Under the pieces are notes generated by a model. It saw only the letters and a program-made list of their open reading frames with translations. It was not told the origin of the DNA and did no database searches. A stretch of DNA of 31,082 bases from an uncultured Bacilli bacterium. GTDB taxonomy: Bacteria; Bacillota_I; Bacilli_A; RF39; UBA660. Position numbers and translations under genes: made by a program. Positions 23,607-31,082 of the stretch are shown here, piece by piece. The stretch spans positions 1 through 31,082 of the forward strand of contig CANRKS010000003.1 in the NCBI GenBank assembly GCA_947631285.1. Reading direction: 5' to 3'. Numbering within the stretch: position 1 is the first letter of the stretch; the number at the start of each line of letters is the position of its first letter.

Positions 23607-23646
23607 AACTCATGTATTGTTAATTAAATTTTACAACACATGAGTT
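23607..23646. promoter_or_regulatory. Inverted repeat between surface protein B and the XRE gene, possible operator
   Basis: Outer arms AACTCATGT (23607-23615) and ACATGAGTT (23638-23646) are perfect complements. One mismatch inward, TTGT pairs with ACAA, leaving a 12-base AT-rich centre. It covers the surface protein B promoter and precedes the divergent XRE gene, as expected for an operator, but the arms are far apart for a single small HTH dimer. It could also form a hairpin in the leader of B. Confidence 0.5.
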
Positions 23647-23656
23647 CAAACGTCAA
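23628..23656 (-). promoter_or_regulatory. Promoter of surface protein B
   Basis: TTGACG (23651-23656) and TAAAAT (23628-23633) are 17 bases apart on the minus strand. One arm of the inverted repeat at 23607-23646 lies inside the spacer and the other just after the -10, so a protein bound there would block or alter transcription. Confidence 0.65.
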
Positions 23657-23701
23657 CATATCAGTTGTTAAAAATGGTATATGTTATCTAGGTGATGTAA
23701 A

Positions 23702-23938
23702 TTGTATTTTAATGAAAAAATTCAATGGATAAGAGATTGCAAAAATATAACGCAAAAAGAAATCGCAGACTATTTAGGAATCAAGCAACAACAATATGCC
23801 CGATATGAAAAAGGTGTTAATGTAATGCCGGTCACTTATTTACCTAAAATATGCAAATACCTAGGAGTTTCAGCTGATTTTATTCTTGGACTTAAAGAAA
23901 CTGAAGAAATAGAAAAAGAAAAAGTTTCTAACAAATAA
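23702..23938 (+). CDS. Small XRE-family (Cro/CI-type) regulator
   Basis: The 78-residue protein is almost entirely an HTH_3 domain: IRDCKNITQKEIADYLGIKQQQYARYEKGVNV contains the helix-turn-helix (TQKEIADYLGI then QQQYARYEKG), and YLPKICKYLGVSADFILGL is the usual closing helix pair. The last 15 residues are charged (EEIEKEKVSNK). Translation starts at TTG, 23702, with AGGTGA six bases upstream; an ATG-initiated form would lose the first helix. It is divergent from surface protein B and is a candidate regulator of it through the inverted repeat at 23607-23646. A terminator follows at once. Relatives often act as stand-alone regulators in accessory or envelope loci. Confidence 0.85.
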   Translation: MYFNEKIQWIRDCKNITQKEIADYLGIKQQQYARYEKGVNVMPVTYLPKICKYLGVSADFILGLKETEEIEKEKVSNK

Positions 23939-23970
23939 AAACTGATCATTGACCAGTTTCTATTTTTTTA
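23939..23970. terminator. Bidirectional terminator between the XRE gene and ddl
   Basis: Arms AAACTG and CAGTTT with an inner TCA/TGA pair lie right after the XRE stop, and TATTTTTTTA follows on the plus strand. Read on the minus strand, the same hairpin follows the ddl stop at 23960 with TTTTTATTT after it, so it serves both convergent genes. Confidence 0.8.
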
Positions 23971-25126
23971 TACCCCCTTGTTGATAATTTTTTAAAATAT
24001 TAGTATCAAAATGAGTAACTTTTTTACTTTTATCTTTATATTCTCTAATTCCTAAAGTAATAATTTCATCAAGTAATTCTGTATATTTTTTGCCTTTTCC
24101 TTCCCATAAATAGAAAGCTAAAGATCCTGGAATAGTATTTGGTTCATTAACAAATACTTCATTTGTTTTACTATTAATTAAGAAATCAATTCGACATACA
24201 CCACTCATGTTAAGAGCTTTAAAAACTTTTTTACTAATTTCTTCAACTTCTTCTTTTACCTTTTTTTCTAAAGGAGCTGGAATTAAACGACTCGTACTAA
24301 CCATTCCTTTGGAAGCTTTAGTCTTTCCTTTACCTTCATACTTATCTTTAAAAGTTAAGATATCTTTACTACTTAGGACTTGCTCAATAAGGCTTACTTC
24401 CATTTCTTTATAGTTTCCTAAAACACTACAATTTACTTCAACTAAATTTTCTACTCCCTTTTCGACAATTACTTTGCGATCATAACTAATAGCACTCATA
24501 ATCGCCTCTTCGATTTCTTTTTCATCTTTAACAAAATTAATACCTACACTACTACCTAAAGATGCTGGTTTAACAACAACGGGATAACCCATATCTTTAA
24601 TCTCTTTTAAATATTTATCTTTATTTAATAAATATTCTTCATCAAAAAACCAAACATAATTAACGATAGGAATACCTGATGATTTAAAAACTTCTTTCAT
24701 GACAACTTTATCTTGACCTAAAGCACTAGCTAAAACATTAGAGCCGACATAAGGAATACCTAAAGTTTCTAAAAAACCAGTTAAAGAACCATCTTCAACA
24801 TTTTGACCATGGACTATTGGAAAAGCAACATCAATCGTATCAATAACCTTTCTAAATAGACCTTTATCACTTAATAAAACGAATTCATTACCTTGTTTTT
24901 TAATAATTATTTTTTGAGCTTTATTAATTAATGCATTTAAATCTTGATAATTTTCAATCTTTAATAACACATCTCCTGTATAAAAATCTCTTTCTTTAGA
25001 AATATAAATTGGTTTTATTTCATATTTACTTTGATCAATATTTTGAATGGCTTGTAAAGCTGATATGACACTTACTTCATGTTCAACACTACATCCCCCA
25101 AAAATAACACCAACTTTAATTTTCAT
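23960..25126 (-). CDS. ddl: D-alanine--D-alanine ligase
   Basis: The 388-residue ATP-grasp enzyme joins two D-alanines for peptidoglycan precursors. Visible signatures are VIFGGCSVEHEVSVISA (7-23), HGQNVEDGSLTGFLE, GIPYVGS, PVVVKPASLGSSVGI for the ATP-grasp domain, and VFVNEPNTIPGSLAFYLW for the metal/ATP site. Length is slightly above the E. coli enzymes and near the VanA-like forms. The start overlaps the MurF stop (ATGA), so the two are coupled: Ddl makes the dipeptide that MurF adds. The C-terminal end is a short charged tail. The specificity (D-Ala or D-Lac) cannot be settled by eye, though the housekeeping enzyme is most likely. Confidence 0.93.
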   Translation of the reverse strand: MKIKVGVIFGGCSVEHEVSVISALQAIQNIDQSKYEIKPIYISKERDFYTGDVLLKIENYQDLNALINKAQKIIIKKQGNEFVLLSDKGLFRKVIDTIDVAFPIVHGQNVEDGSLTGFLETLGIPYVGSNVLASALGQDKVVMKEVFKSSGIPIVNYVWFFDEEYLLNKDKYLKEIKDMGYPVVVKPASLGSSVGINFVKDEKEIEEAIMSAISYDRKVIVEKGVENLVEVNCSVLGNYKEMEVSLIEQVLSSKDILTFKDKYEGKGKTKASKGMVSTSRLIPAPLEKKVKEEVEEISKKVFKALNMSGVCRIDFLINSKTNEVFVNEPNTIPGSLAFYLWEGKGKKYTELLDEIITLGIREYKDKSKKVTHFDTNILKNYQQGGIKK

Positions 25127-26706
25127 TTTTTCACATCCTTTTCATTATAAATATCTGGCAAATCATTTTCTAATAAAATATATGTATCTTTATCCCATTT
25201 TAAATTATTGATAATTTTAAATGCCTCATTTATTTCATTAACCACAATTAGATTATCTTTATTATACTGCATTTTCATTAATCCGTCATATATTGGTTTA
25301 GTTTGCTTTTCCCCAACTAAAATAACTAAATCAGCAACTTTACTTATCTTTTCTCCAAATTCTTTATTTAATTTATATTCTTCATCACCAAGTTCAATCA
25401 TTCCAGGCGTAACAACCACTTTATAACCATCCATTAAATTTAAAACATTTAACGCCATTTCTGAACCAATAGGATTAGAATTATAAGCATCATCAATAAT
25501 ATATAAATTATTTAATTTCTTTAATTCCAAACGATGTTCAGTTGGTTTTAATAAGCGAACTCCTCTTTCAATATCTTCATTTTGCATTTTAAAATATTTT
25601 CCTAAAGCAATCGCAGATAAAATATTATAGATATTAGCTTCCCCTAGTAAAGATGTTTTTAAATTAATTTTTTCCCCACTACTTTTAAAAGTACAAATAA
25701 AACTCATTCCATCTTTATTCATCTTAATATTAGAGGCCACTATGTCAGCATCTTTATTCTTAATTCCAATCCAAATAATGGCACAATTATTTTTTAATTT
25801 ATAATTAACTTGGTATTCATCATCTTTATTTAAAATAGCAACTCCATCACTAGGTAAAGACTCAATTAATTCAAATTTTCCTTCTTGAATATTTTTTTTA
25901 CTACCAAATGTTTCTAAATGAGCATCCCCAATCCACGTAATAATTCCATATTTAGGTTTAACTAAATCACATAATAATTTTATTCTTCCCTTTTTAAAAG
26001 CTCCCATTTCAGCAATAAAATAATCGTTAAATTTATCTAAATAATTATTAATTGTCAATATTAAACCATATTGCGTATTATAATTTTTCGGTGTAGCTAA
26101 AGCATTAAATTTAACATTTAAAATTTCATTTAAAATATTTTTACTACTAGTTTTACCATAACTACCAGTTATTCCTATAACTTCCATATGATTCATTTTT
26201 TTAAGTTTACGCATAGCTTTCGTTTTATAACTTAAAAAGACTATTTTTTCTAAGGGAATATTTATAACGTTAGCTAAATAAACTACATAATAATTAATGA
26301 ATAGCATGATAAGATATATAACTAAGATGATATACTTATTTAAAAAGATTAAAATGACAGGTATTAAATATAATATAAAAATTGTTACTATTAATCTTTT
26401 AATTCGCTTAGTTACTTTTAAAGGAATTTTAACTTGCGTTTCTTTTTTTTCTTTATATTCTAAATAAAATAAAAGTAAATATAAAATATTAACTAAAAGT
26501 AAATAATTATTTTGAAGATAAAGATTTAAAAGATTAATACCTATAATTAATAATTCTAAACCATTAAAGATTTCTTTTTTATTTTTCCATCCCCAACTTA
26601 TATAGCGATTATTTTCATTATAAAAGTTTTGTTGTAAAACATGAAGATGACCTTTACATTTAAGAAAAAGATAAGGAATAGTTAAAAATATTATTAGATA
26701 AATCAT
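25123..26706 (-). CDS. murF: MurF-type ligase with an N-terminal membrane domain
   Basis: The 527-residue protein adds D-Ala-D-Ala to UDP-MurNAc-tripeptide. The Mur ligase part starts near residue 165: VIGITGSYGKTS (176-187, P-loop), ATPKNYNTQYGL, AEMGAFKKGRI, IGDAHLETFGS, and IDDAYNSNP, a MurF signature. The first 160 residues are unlike classical MurF: they contain about five hydrophobic segments and no uridine-binding N-terminal domain, so the enzyme is likely membrane-bound. Forms with such a membrane domain occur in some Bacillota. The gene is coupled on both sides (TAATG with the hydrolase gene, ATGA with ddl). Confidence 0.88.
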   Translation of the reverse strand: MIYLIIFLTIPYLFLKCKGHLHVLQQNFYNENNRYISWGWKNKKEIFNGLELLIIGINLLNLYLQNNYLLLVNILYLLLFYLEYKEKKETQVKIPLKVTKRIKRLIVTIFILYLIPVILIFLNKYIILVIYLIMLFINYYVVYLANVINIPLEKIVFLSYKTKAMRKLKKMNHMEVIGITGSYGKTSSKNILNEILNVKFNALATPKNYNTQYGLILTINNYLDKFNDYFIAEMGAFKKGRIKLLCDLVKPKYGIITWIGDAHLETFGSKKNIQEGKFELIESLPSDGVAILNKDDEYQVNYKLKNNCAIIWIGIKNKDADIVASNIKMNKDGMSFICTFKSSGEKINLKTSLLGEANIYNILSAIALGKYFKMQNEDIERGVRLLKPTEHRLELKKLNNLYIIDDAYNSNPIGSEMALNVLNLMDGYKVVVTPGMIELGDEEYKLNKEFGEKISKVADLVILVGEKQTKPIYDGLMKMQYNKDNLIVVNEINEAFKIINNLKWDKDTYILLENDLPDIYNEKDVKK

Positions 26707-27446
26707 TATCTATGCACCCCCAAAAAACTATCAATAACATTTATAATTTCACCAAGTCGTTCTAAATAAGCATAATGACTAGCTCCACTGTAAACGATAA
26801 CCCCTGCATCTTTAATTAAATTCCCTAATTCATATGCTCTTTTAACCGGAACGGCTGTATCATTTTCACCCCAAATTAATAAAGTTGGGGCCTTAATCTT
26901 TTTAACATCTTCAGTTAGATTCGTATTTATTGCTTTAACTAATACTCCACGCATAATTAAAGTAGCATTATTATAATCACTTGAACCATTCGTCTTTCGA
27001 ATATAATTAGCGATTATATTTAAAACGGGAACATTCTTTAATTTTTTATAAACTTTAACTTTCCAAGATTCTTTTGTTAATTCCTTACAATATGGACTCG
27101 CTAAACATATCAGCTTTTCTACTTGATATAATGAAGCATAAAGAAGAGCTATTCTTCCCCCAAAAGAATGGCCAATTAAAATAATTTTATCTAATTTTAA
27201 TTCTTCAATAAAATTTTTCAAAAATGAAACATATTGAAGAGTATCCCAAGCATCATCTGGTTCACTACTTTGACCAAAACCTGGTAAATCGAGATATAAA
27301 ACATTAAAATATTTTTGATACTTTTCTCCAAGGGGCTTCATCATTTCAATATTTTGTCCCCACCCATGAAGGAGAATAATGGTCGTATCACTCTTTAAAT
27401 TATGAAATTCATAATTAACGGTAACTTTACCAATCTTCTTTAACAT
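26706..27446 (-). CDS. Alpha/beta hydrolase
   Basis: The 246-residue protein has the fold's oxyanion start (LLHGWGQN, 25-32), the nucleophile elbow GHSFGG with Ser94, Asp196 in WGENDTAVP and His224 in SGASHYAYLE: a complete catalytic triad. No signal peptide is present, so it is cytoplasmic. The substrate is unknown; such enzymes include esterases, lipases and haloperoxidase-like hydrolases. It lies 20 bases after plsC and is coupled to murF, in an operon of lipid and wall genes. AAGGAG precedes the ATG. Confidence 0.85.
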   Translation of the reverse strand: MLKKIGKVTVNYEFHNLKSDTTIILLHGWGQNIEMMKPLGEKYQKYFNVLYLDLPGFGQSSEPDDAWDTLQYVSFLKNFIEELKLDKIILIGHSFGGRIALLYASLYQVEKLICLASPYCKELTKESWKVKVYKKLKNVPVLNIIANYIRKTNGSSDYNNATLIMRGVLVKAINTNLTEDVKKIKAPTLLIWGENDTAVPVKRAYELGNLIKDAGVIVYSGASHYAYLERLGEIINVIDSFLGVHR

Positions 27447-27465
27447 ATTATCTCCTTTCCTTTAA

Positions 27466-28137
27466 TTATAATCTTTTTTTCTTTTTATTTTCCTTAATCA
27501 TTTTTAAAATAGTATTATAAAGTTTTTTATTTTCTTCTTCTAAGTTATCATTTTCTACTTTAAAAGGAGTTCCAAAAACAATTTGTAAATCTTTACTTCT
27601 AAATTTATAAGTTCCCGTTATAGCAAAAGGAACAATAGTGGCATTAGTTTTAAAAGCCATTGATACTGCACCATATTTAAAAGGTAAAAGCAATTTAGAT
27701 GTTTTATTCCTCGTTCCTTCGGGAAATAAGCCTAAAGCTAAATTTTTCTCTAAAACGCTAATGGCTTTACTTTTAGCCTTTTCATCATGGATCTCTCTAT
27801 TAACAGGAATACAACCAACCATTTGAAAAAACCAGCGAGTTTTATAATTTTGAAAGTATTCTATTTTAGCCATATAATGAATAGGTCTTTTACTTATTAA
27901 GATGGGCATACATTGATCCATTAAATGAATATGATTACCACAAAAAATAACCGCTCCTTCTAAAGGAATAACTTCTTTGTTAACGACCTTAAAAGGATAA
28001 TAAAATTTAAAGATAGGTCCTAAAATATATTTAAAGAAATTATACCAAAACATATTAAATTCATTAGGTTTATAAGATTTAAAAGTAATAAATATTATAT
28101 ATAGGCAAATTAAAATTAATATTATTATTAATACCAT
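27466..28137 (-). CDS. plsC: 1-acyl-glycerol-3-phosphate acyltransferase
   Basis: The protein has an N-terminal membrane segment, the acyltransferase motif N68-H69-x4-D74 (CGNHIHLMD) and FPEGTRN near residue 139, followed by a hydrophobic stretch (MAFKTNATIVPFAITG). These are the PlsC features for adding an acyl chain to lysophosphatidate. The frame opens at GTG 28146, but ATG at 28137 with AGGTGG five bases before is the better start, giving 223 residues. It sits downstream of an acyl-activating enzyme, which may supply acyl groups or reflect shared lipid function. The next gene, the hydrolase, is 20 bases further on. Confidence 0.88.
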   Translation of the reverse strand: MVLIIILILICLYIIFITFKSYKPNEFNMFWYNFFKYILGPIFKFYYPFKVVNKEVIPLEGAVIFCGNHIHLMDQCMPILISKRPIHYMAKIEYFQNYKTRWFFQMVGCIPVNREIHDEKAKSKAISVLEKNLALGLFPEGTRNKTSKLLLPFKYGAVSMAFKTNATIVPFAITGTYKFRSKDLQIVFGTPFKVENDNLEEENKKLYNTILKMIKENKKKKRL

Positions 28138-28213
28138 GGGTACCACCTAGTAATAATATACCATAAATAAGCTTATTAAACTATTATTAATTTAAAAATA
28201 TGTCAAAAAAGAA

Positions 28214-29929
28214 TTAATCGTTTTTTCCAATTAATTCTTCTCTTAAAGCTAAATAATCAGTTTTAGCTAACTTGGTTTTGGGAAATTCTTTTTTATAAAT
28301 ATATTCTCTTGGTAACATATAACGAGCTAAATTTTTTTCAGCATAATCCATTATTTCCTTTTTAACTGTGTAGCTTTCTTCCACTTTATCTTGTAAAATG
28401 ATAAAAGCTTTAGCTATCTCTTGTTTATAAGGATGTGGAATACCAACGACGCAAGCATCTTTCACATAAGGATGATCTTTTAATACTCTTTCAATATATT
28501 CGGGATAGACATTATAACCCGATGAAACAATAATTCTTTTAATCCTTTGAACATAAAAGACAACCCCATCTTCATCCATATAACCTAAATCTCCAGTATG
28601 GATATACTTACGACCATCACTATGTAATTTAAAAGCATCATTAGTAGCCTTGGGATCATTTAAATATCCTTCCATCGTAACAAAACTATGAATACATATC
28701 TCACCAACTTCCCCAACCGGTAATTCTTGATATGTTTTAGGATCACATATTTTTACTATATTACCAGGAAGAGGAATACCTACACTTCCCAGTTTATTAC
28801 TTCCTTTAGTACCGTAACAAACTGGTCCCGTTGTTTCTGTCATCCCATAACCTTGAATAATTTTAGCATTAGTTCCGTGTTCTTTTAAAAAGTTATTAAT
28901 AGCTTCATTTCTGGTTTCAGATAAAGTATCGCCACCACATACTAAAGTCTTAAGCTCTTTTAAAGAAACGTTTTTTAAGTGCTTATTTTTAAGCATAGCT
29001 TCAAATAAAGTAGGAACTCCCAGTAAAAAATTTGGTTTATATTTTACTAATAATTTATCAAATCTTTTGGCATCAAATTGGGGCACTAAAATACAAGTTG
29101 CTCCCCGACAGACTGGAATAAACATACCCACAACTAAGCCTAAACAGTGAAATAAAGGTAACACTAACAAAAGAGAATCACCTTTTTTAGCTTCTGGGAA
29201 AAAAACTTTAGCTTGTTCATTAACGCCAATAATAGAGCGATTCGCTAAGGCAATAGTTTTAGGAATTCCAGTCGTACCCCCACTGTGAAGATAAATAGCA
29301 ATATCATTTTGACTAGTCGAAGAAGAAATATCTCCTTTATAATAACTACCTAAGTTAATAAATTTTTTCCAAAAGAGATATAAATTATTATCACTATTAG
29401 GACTTTCTTCTTTTCTTCCCGTCGTTACATTATAAACTGTATTTAATAAAATTGGCATTGAATCTGAAGGACTAGCAATAATTACTTTTTTTACTAAAGT
29501 ATCTTTAATAATATTTTTAATTTTGCTATAACAGCTATTTAAAGCAATCATTAAGATACTTTTAGTTTTCACTAAGTATTCTTTAATTTCTTCTTCAGCT
29601 GATAAAGGATGAACCATATTAGAAATAGCTCCAATTTTATTAATGGCAAAAAAGGATATCACCGTCTCCGGTGTATTAGGCATACAAATGGTTACAACAT
29701 CTCCCTTTTTTACTCCTAAATATTTAAGACTTTTAGCACATTTATCAATATAATCAAAAAAAACTTTATAAGTCATTTTTCGACCAAAATAATTAAATAC
29801 AAATTCATTTTTAAATTTCTTTGTTTCTTCTTTCATATAATCATATAAGGATAAATTAGGAATATTAATTTTTAATTCCTCTTTAGTATAATATTTTTCC
29901 CACAAAAAATTATCTTTATTTTTGGCCAT
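28214..29929 (-). CDS. AMP-forming acyl-CoA synthetase/ligase
   Basis: The 571-residue adenylate-forming enzyme shows LHSGGTTGIPK (214-224) as the AMP-binding loop, GYGMTETTGP, YIHTGDLGYMDEDG and KRIIVSSGYNVYPEYIE, with a C-terminal LAKTDYLAL holding the probable catalytic Lys. The pattern fits long-chain fatty-acid or related acyl-CoA ligases. The acceptor is not fixed by sequence. The promoter at 29963-29991 and AAAGAGG precede the start. The gene begins a run of envelope genes on the same strand (plsC, hydrolase, murF, ddl). Confidence 0.9.
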   Translation of the reverse strand: MAKNKDNFLWEKYYTKEELKINIPNLSLYDYMKEETKKFKNEFVFNYFGRKMTYKVFFDYIDKCAKSLKYLGVKKGDVVTICMPNTPETVISFFAINKIGAISNMVHPLSAEEEIKEYLVKTKSILMIALNSCYSKIKNIIKDTLVKKVIIASPSDSMPILLNTVYNVTTGRKEESPNSDNNLYLFWKKFINLGSYYKGDISSSTSQNDIAIYLHSGGTTGIPKTIALANRSIIGVNEQAKVFFPEAKKGDSLLLVLPLFHCLGLVVGMFIPVCRGATCILVPQFDAKRFDKLLVKYKPNFLLGVPTLFEAMLKNKHLKNVSLKELKTLVCGGDTLSETRNEAINNFLKEHGTNAKIIQGYGMTETTGPVCYGTKGSNKLGSVGIPLPGNIVKICDPKTYQELPVGEVGEICIHSFVTMEGYLNDPKATNDAFKLHSDGRKYIHTGDLGYMDEDGVVFYVQRIKRIIVSSGYNVYPEYIERVLKDHPYVKDACVVGIPHPYKQEIAKAFIILQDKVEESYTVKKEIMDYAEKNLARYMLPREYIYKKEFPKTKLAKTDYLALREELIGKND

Positions 29930-29962
29930 AAAAATAACCTCTTTCTATCTAAACCTATTAAA

Positions 29963-29991
29963 ATTATACAATATTATTCCCCTATTAACAA
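29963..29991 (-). promoter_or_regulatory. Promoter of the acyl-CoA synthetase gene
   Basis: TTGTTA (29986-29991) and TATAAT (29963-29968) are 17 bases apart on the minus strand, about 34 bases before the ATG. This may drive the whole run to ddl. Confidence 0.75.
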
Positions 29992-30012
29992 TGAAAGTTT
30001 TATGAAAGCTAA

Positions 30013-30387
30013 CTATTCTTCAAATATTAAAAATTTTTGAATTAAATAATTACAAACAAATAAAATAAATTCAACTGGAATTTTAATAAAAGTTGGATTA
30101 ACCGCAATATAACGAGCTAAAAGGGAAACTGAAAAAGCTGAGACTAACATTTGTATAATAACTAATGCAAAATATTTTCCTAAAGCCACTAAACTATTAC
30201 TACTACTTTGAAAAACTTTATTACGATTTAAAGTAAAATTAAATAAAGAAGAAATAATTCTTGCCAAAATAGTAGCAATGATAATATTTAAAAGTAAATG
30301 ATGAAATATATTAAATAAAGTTATATCCAAAATAAAACTTAAAAGAGCTACGATTAAATATTTTAAAATTAATTGATATTCTTTCAT
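30013..30387 (-). CDS. GtrA-family membrane protein
   Basis: The 124-residue protein has four membrane helices: FILDITLFNIF, IIIATILARIISSLFN, LGKYFALVIIQM and FIKIPVEFILFVCNYL. It matches the GtrA family, which helps flip polyprenyl-phosphate sugars or otherwise works with glycosyltransferases. The sequence is closely related to the C-terminal domain of the protein at 18596-19645. AAAGGG precedes the ATG. No GT2 gene is next to it, so it may act with a glycosyltransferase encoded elsewhere. Confidence 0.85.
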   Translation of the reverse strand: MKEYQLILKYLIVALLSFILDITLFNIFHHLLLNIIIATILARIISSLFNFTLNRNKVFQSSSNSLVALGKYFALVIIQMLVSAFSVSLLARYIAVNPTFIKIPVEFILFVCNYLIQKFLIFEE

Positions 30388-30450
30388 AATTATCCCTTTT
30401 TAATTCTAACACATTAAGAAACCTAAAACAACGAACAACTATTGCTAAAT

Positions 30451-30789
30451 TTAATAAGAAATAAAATCATCTTCTCCATTTGGATAAGTAAAGAAAAAGG
30501 TGAATTTTTCTTTATCAAACGTTAAATCATTTATTACTTCGGCCTTTTCATAAATTGTTAATAAATAGCCAACTTGCTCTATTTGCTCTTCTTTATTTAA
30601 TCGGACTATTTTATGACTATCTAAAAAAGTATTTACGCCCTCATGAACATCTAAACTATTTTGCGTAAATACCCAAAAAGCATAATTAGAAATAGCTAAT
30701 TTATCTTTACTATAAAGAAAAATACTTACACCAATAGAAATAATAATCAGTAAAATGACTATTAGAAACACATTCTTAAAATTGCTCAT
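30451..30789 (-). CDS. Small anchored protein, unknown function
   Basis: The 112-residue protein has one N-terminal helix (about 6-25, FLIVILLIIISIGVSIFL) and an extracellular or periplasm-facing remainder with predicted mixed structure and an acidic C-terminus (NGEDDFISY). No family is recognised. It follows the partial gene at 30798-31082 by eight bases and has no clear ribosome binding site, so it may depend on translation of that gene. Confidence 0.65.
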   Translation of the reverse strand: MSNFKNVFLIVILLIIISIGVSIFLYSKDKLAISNYAFWVFTQNSLDVHEGVNTFLDSHKIVRLNKEEQIEQVGYLLTIYEKAEVINDLTFDKEKFTFFFTYPNGEDDFISY

Positions 30790-30797
30790 TTTAAAAA

Positions 30798-31082
30798 TTA
30801 TTTGGACCTTCCCAATTGACTTTCGATAGCCATCACCATTTTTTGAACTAATCCTTCTTCCACATTAGAAGAGATAGCCATCATTTTAATTTTTTCTATC
30901 AATCTTAATTTATCTTCACTATCTAAAGAAATAACTGCTGGTACTATAATATTATTAAATTCATTCGTTAAAGAATTTAAAATAATATGATCATTGGGAC
31001 CAATAGTATTATCTTTAGTTACTAAATGATAATTTCTTAAAACATTAATAATACGATTAGCTAAATCTAAAACGATATCCCC
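30798..31082 (-). CDS. C-terminal part of a gene running off the right edge
   Basis: A frame of 94 codons plus stop is open to the right edge with no start in this window that is clearly genuine. The visible residues look helical, soluble and moderately charged (GDIVLDLANRIINVLRNYH, then EDKLRLIEKIKMMAISSNVEE, ending ESQLGRSK). No motif or family is recognised. It directly precedes the 30451-30789 gene and is probably in the same transcript. Confidence 0.65.
   Translation of the reverse strand, partial: GDIVLDLANRIINVLRNYHLVTKDNTIGPNDHIILNSLTNEFNNIIVPAVISLDSEDKLRLIEKIKMMAISSNVEEGLVQKMVMAIESQLGRSK

Noticed and set aside
24207..25426. Plus-strand open frames opposite ddl and murF
   Set aside because: Shadows of conserved enzymes; no signals of their own.
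1..31082. CRISPR arrays, insertion sequences or prophage
   Set aside because: No regularly spaced repeats, transposase, integrase or phage structural genes were seen.
1..31082. Mycoplasma-type code (TGA as Trp)
   Set aside because: TGA serves as stop at gene junctions such as 15060-15062 and 25123-25125, and Trp codons are TGG.

Overview
The window is AT-rich, densely packed bacterial DNA from a low-GC member of the Bacillota. TGA is used as a stop (for example the ATGA junctions at 15060-15063 and 25123-25126) and Trp is TGG, so the genetic code is standard and not the Mycoplasma code. The gene families (TasA/camelysin-like surface proteins with an NEENKSK start, YlbJ/YlbL, a T-box leader, Ddl/MurF, pilin-like proteins) and the composition suggest an uncultured gut Bacilli lineage of the RF39 or similar type. 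That placement is inference. Nearly all genes are on the minus strand; only ylbJ (2317-3246) and a small XRE regulator (23702-23938) are on the plus strand.

Layout. 1-4850: a Cys-rich surface protein running off the left edge; YlbL (PDZ plus Lon-type protease) back to back with YlbJ; an operon of three small type IV pilin-like proteins. 4852-6400: surface protein A, whose promoter has nine consecutive G residues between a consensus -35 and -10, followed by a leader with a hairpin and a short upstream ORF. 6481-9000: an Ala-specific T-box leader driving a P-loop kinase and a compact alanyl-tRNA synthetase. 9009-13440: an AI-2E-family permease, a 52-residue membrane protein, RecD2 helicase, a small membrane protein with a perfect promoter, and tRNA-Ser(GCT). 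13534-17050: an operon of a radical SAM protein, its DUF4130 partner and a divergent GroEL. 17072-21900: a five-gene envelope cassette (phosphodiester glycosidase-like protein, unknown anchored protein, GT2-GtrA fusion, PAP2 phosphatase, ZnuA-like lipoprotein with no histidine). 21905-23701: surface protein B, a paralogue of A with a normal promoter and a palindromic site, divergent from the XRE gene. 23939-31082: Ddl, MurF, an alpha/beta hydrolase, PlsC, an acyl-CoA synthetase-like enzyme, a free-standing GtrA, a small anchored protein and the C-terminus of a further gene.

Taken together, much of the window is cell-surface biology: peptidoglycan precursor ligases, lipid acylation, polyprenyl-linked glycan handling, pilin-like proteins and two related surface proteins that appear to be controlled differently. 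The most interesting signal is the pair A/B: a 648-bp direct repeat encodes nearly the same N-terminal half in both, the C-terminal halves differ strongly, A has the hallmarks of a phase-variable promoter, and B has an operator-like palindrome next to a regulator gene. The other loci worth a second look are the ZnuA-like lipoprotein with no histidine, the GroEL-like gene embedded in a radical SAM operon, and the pilin-like protein lacking Glu5.
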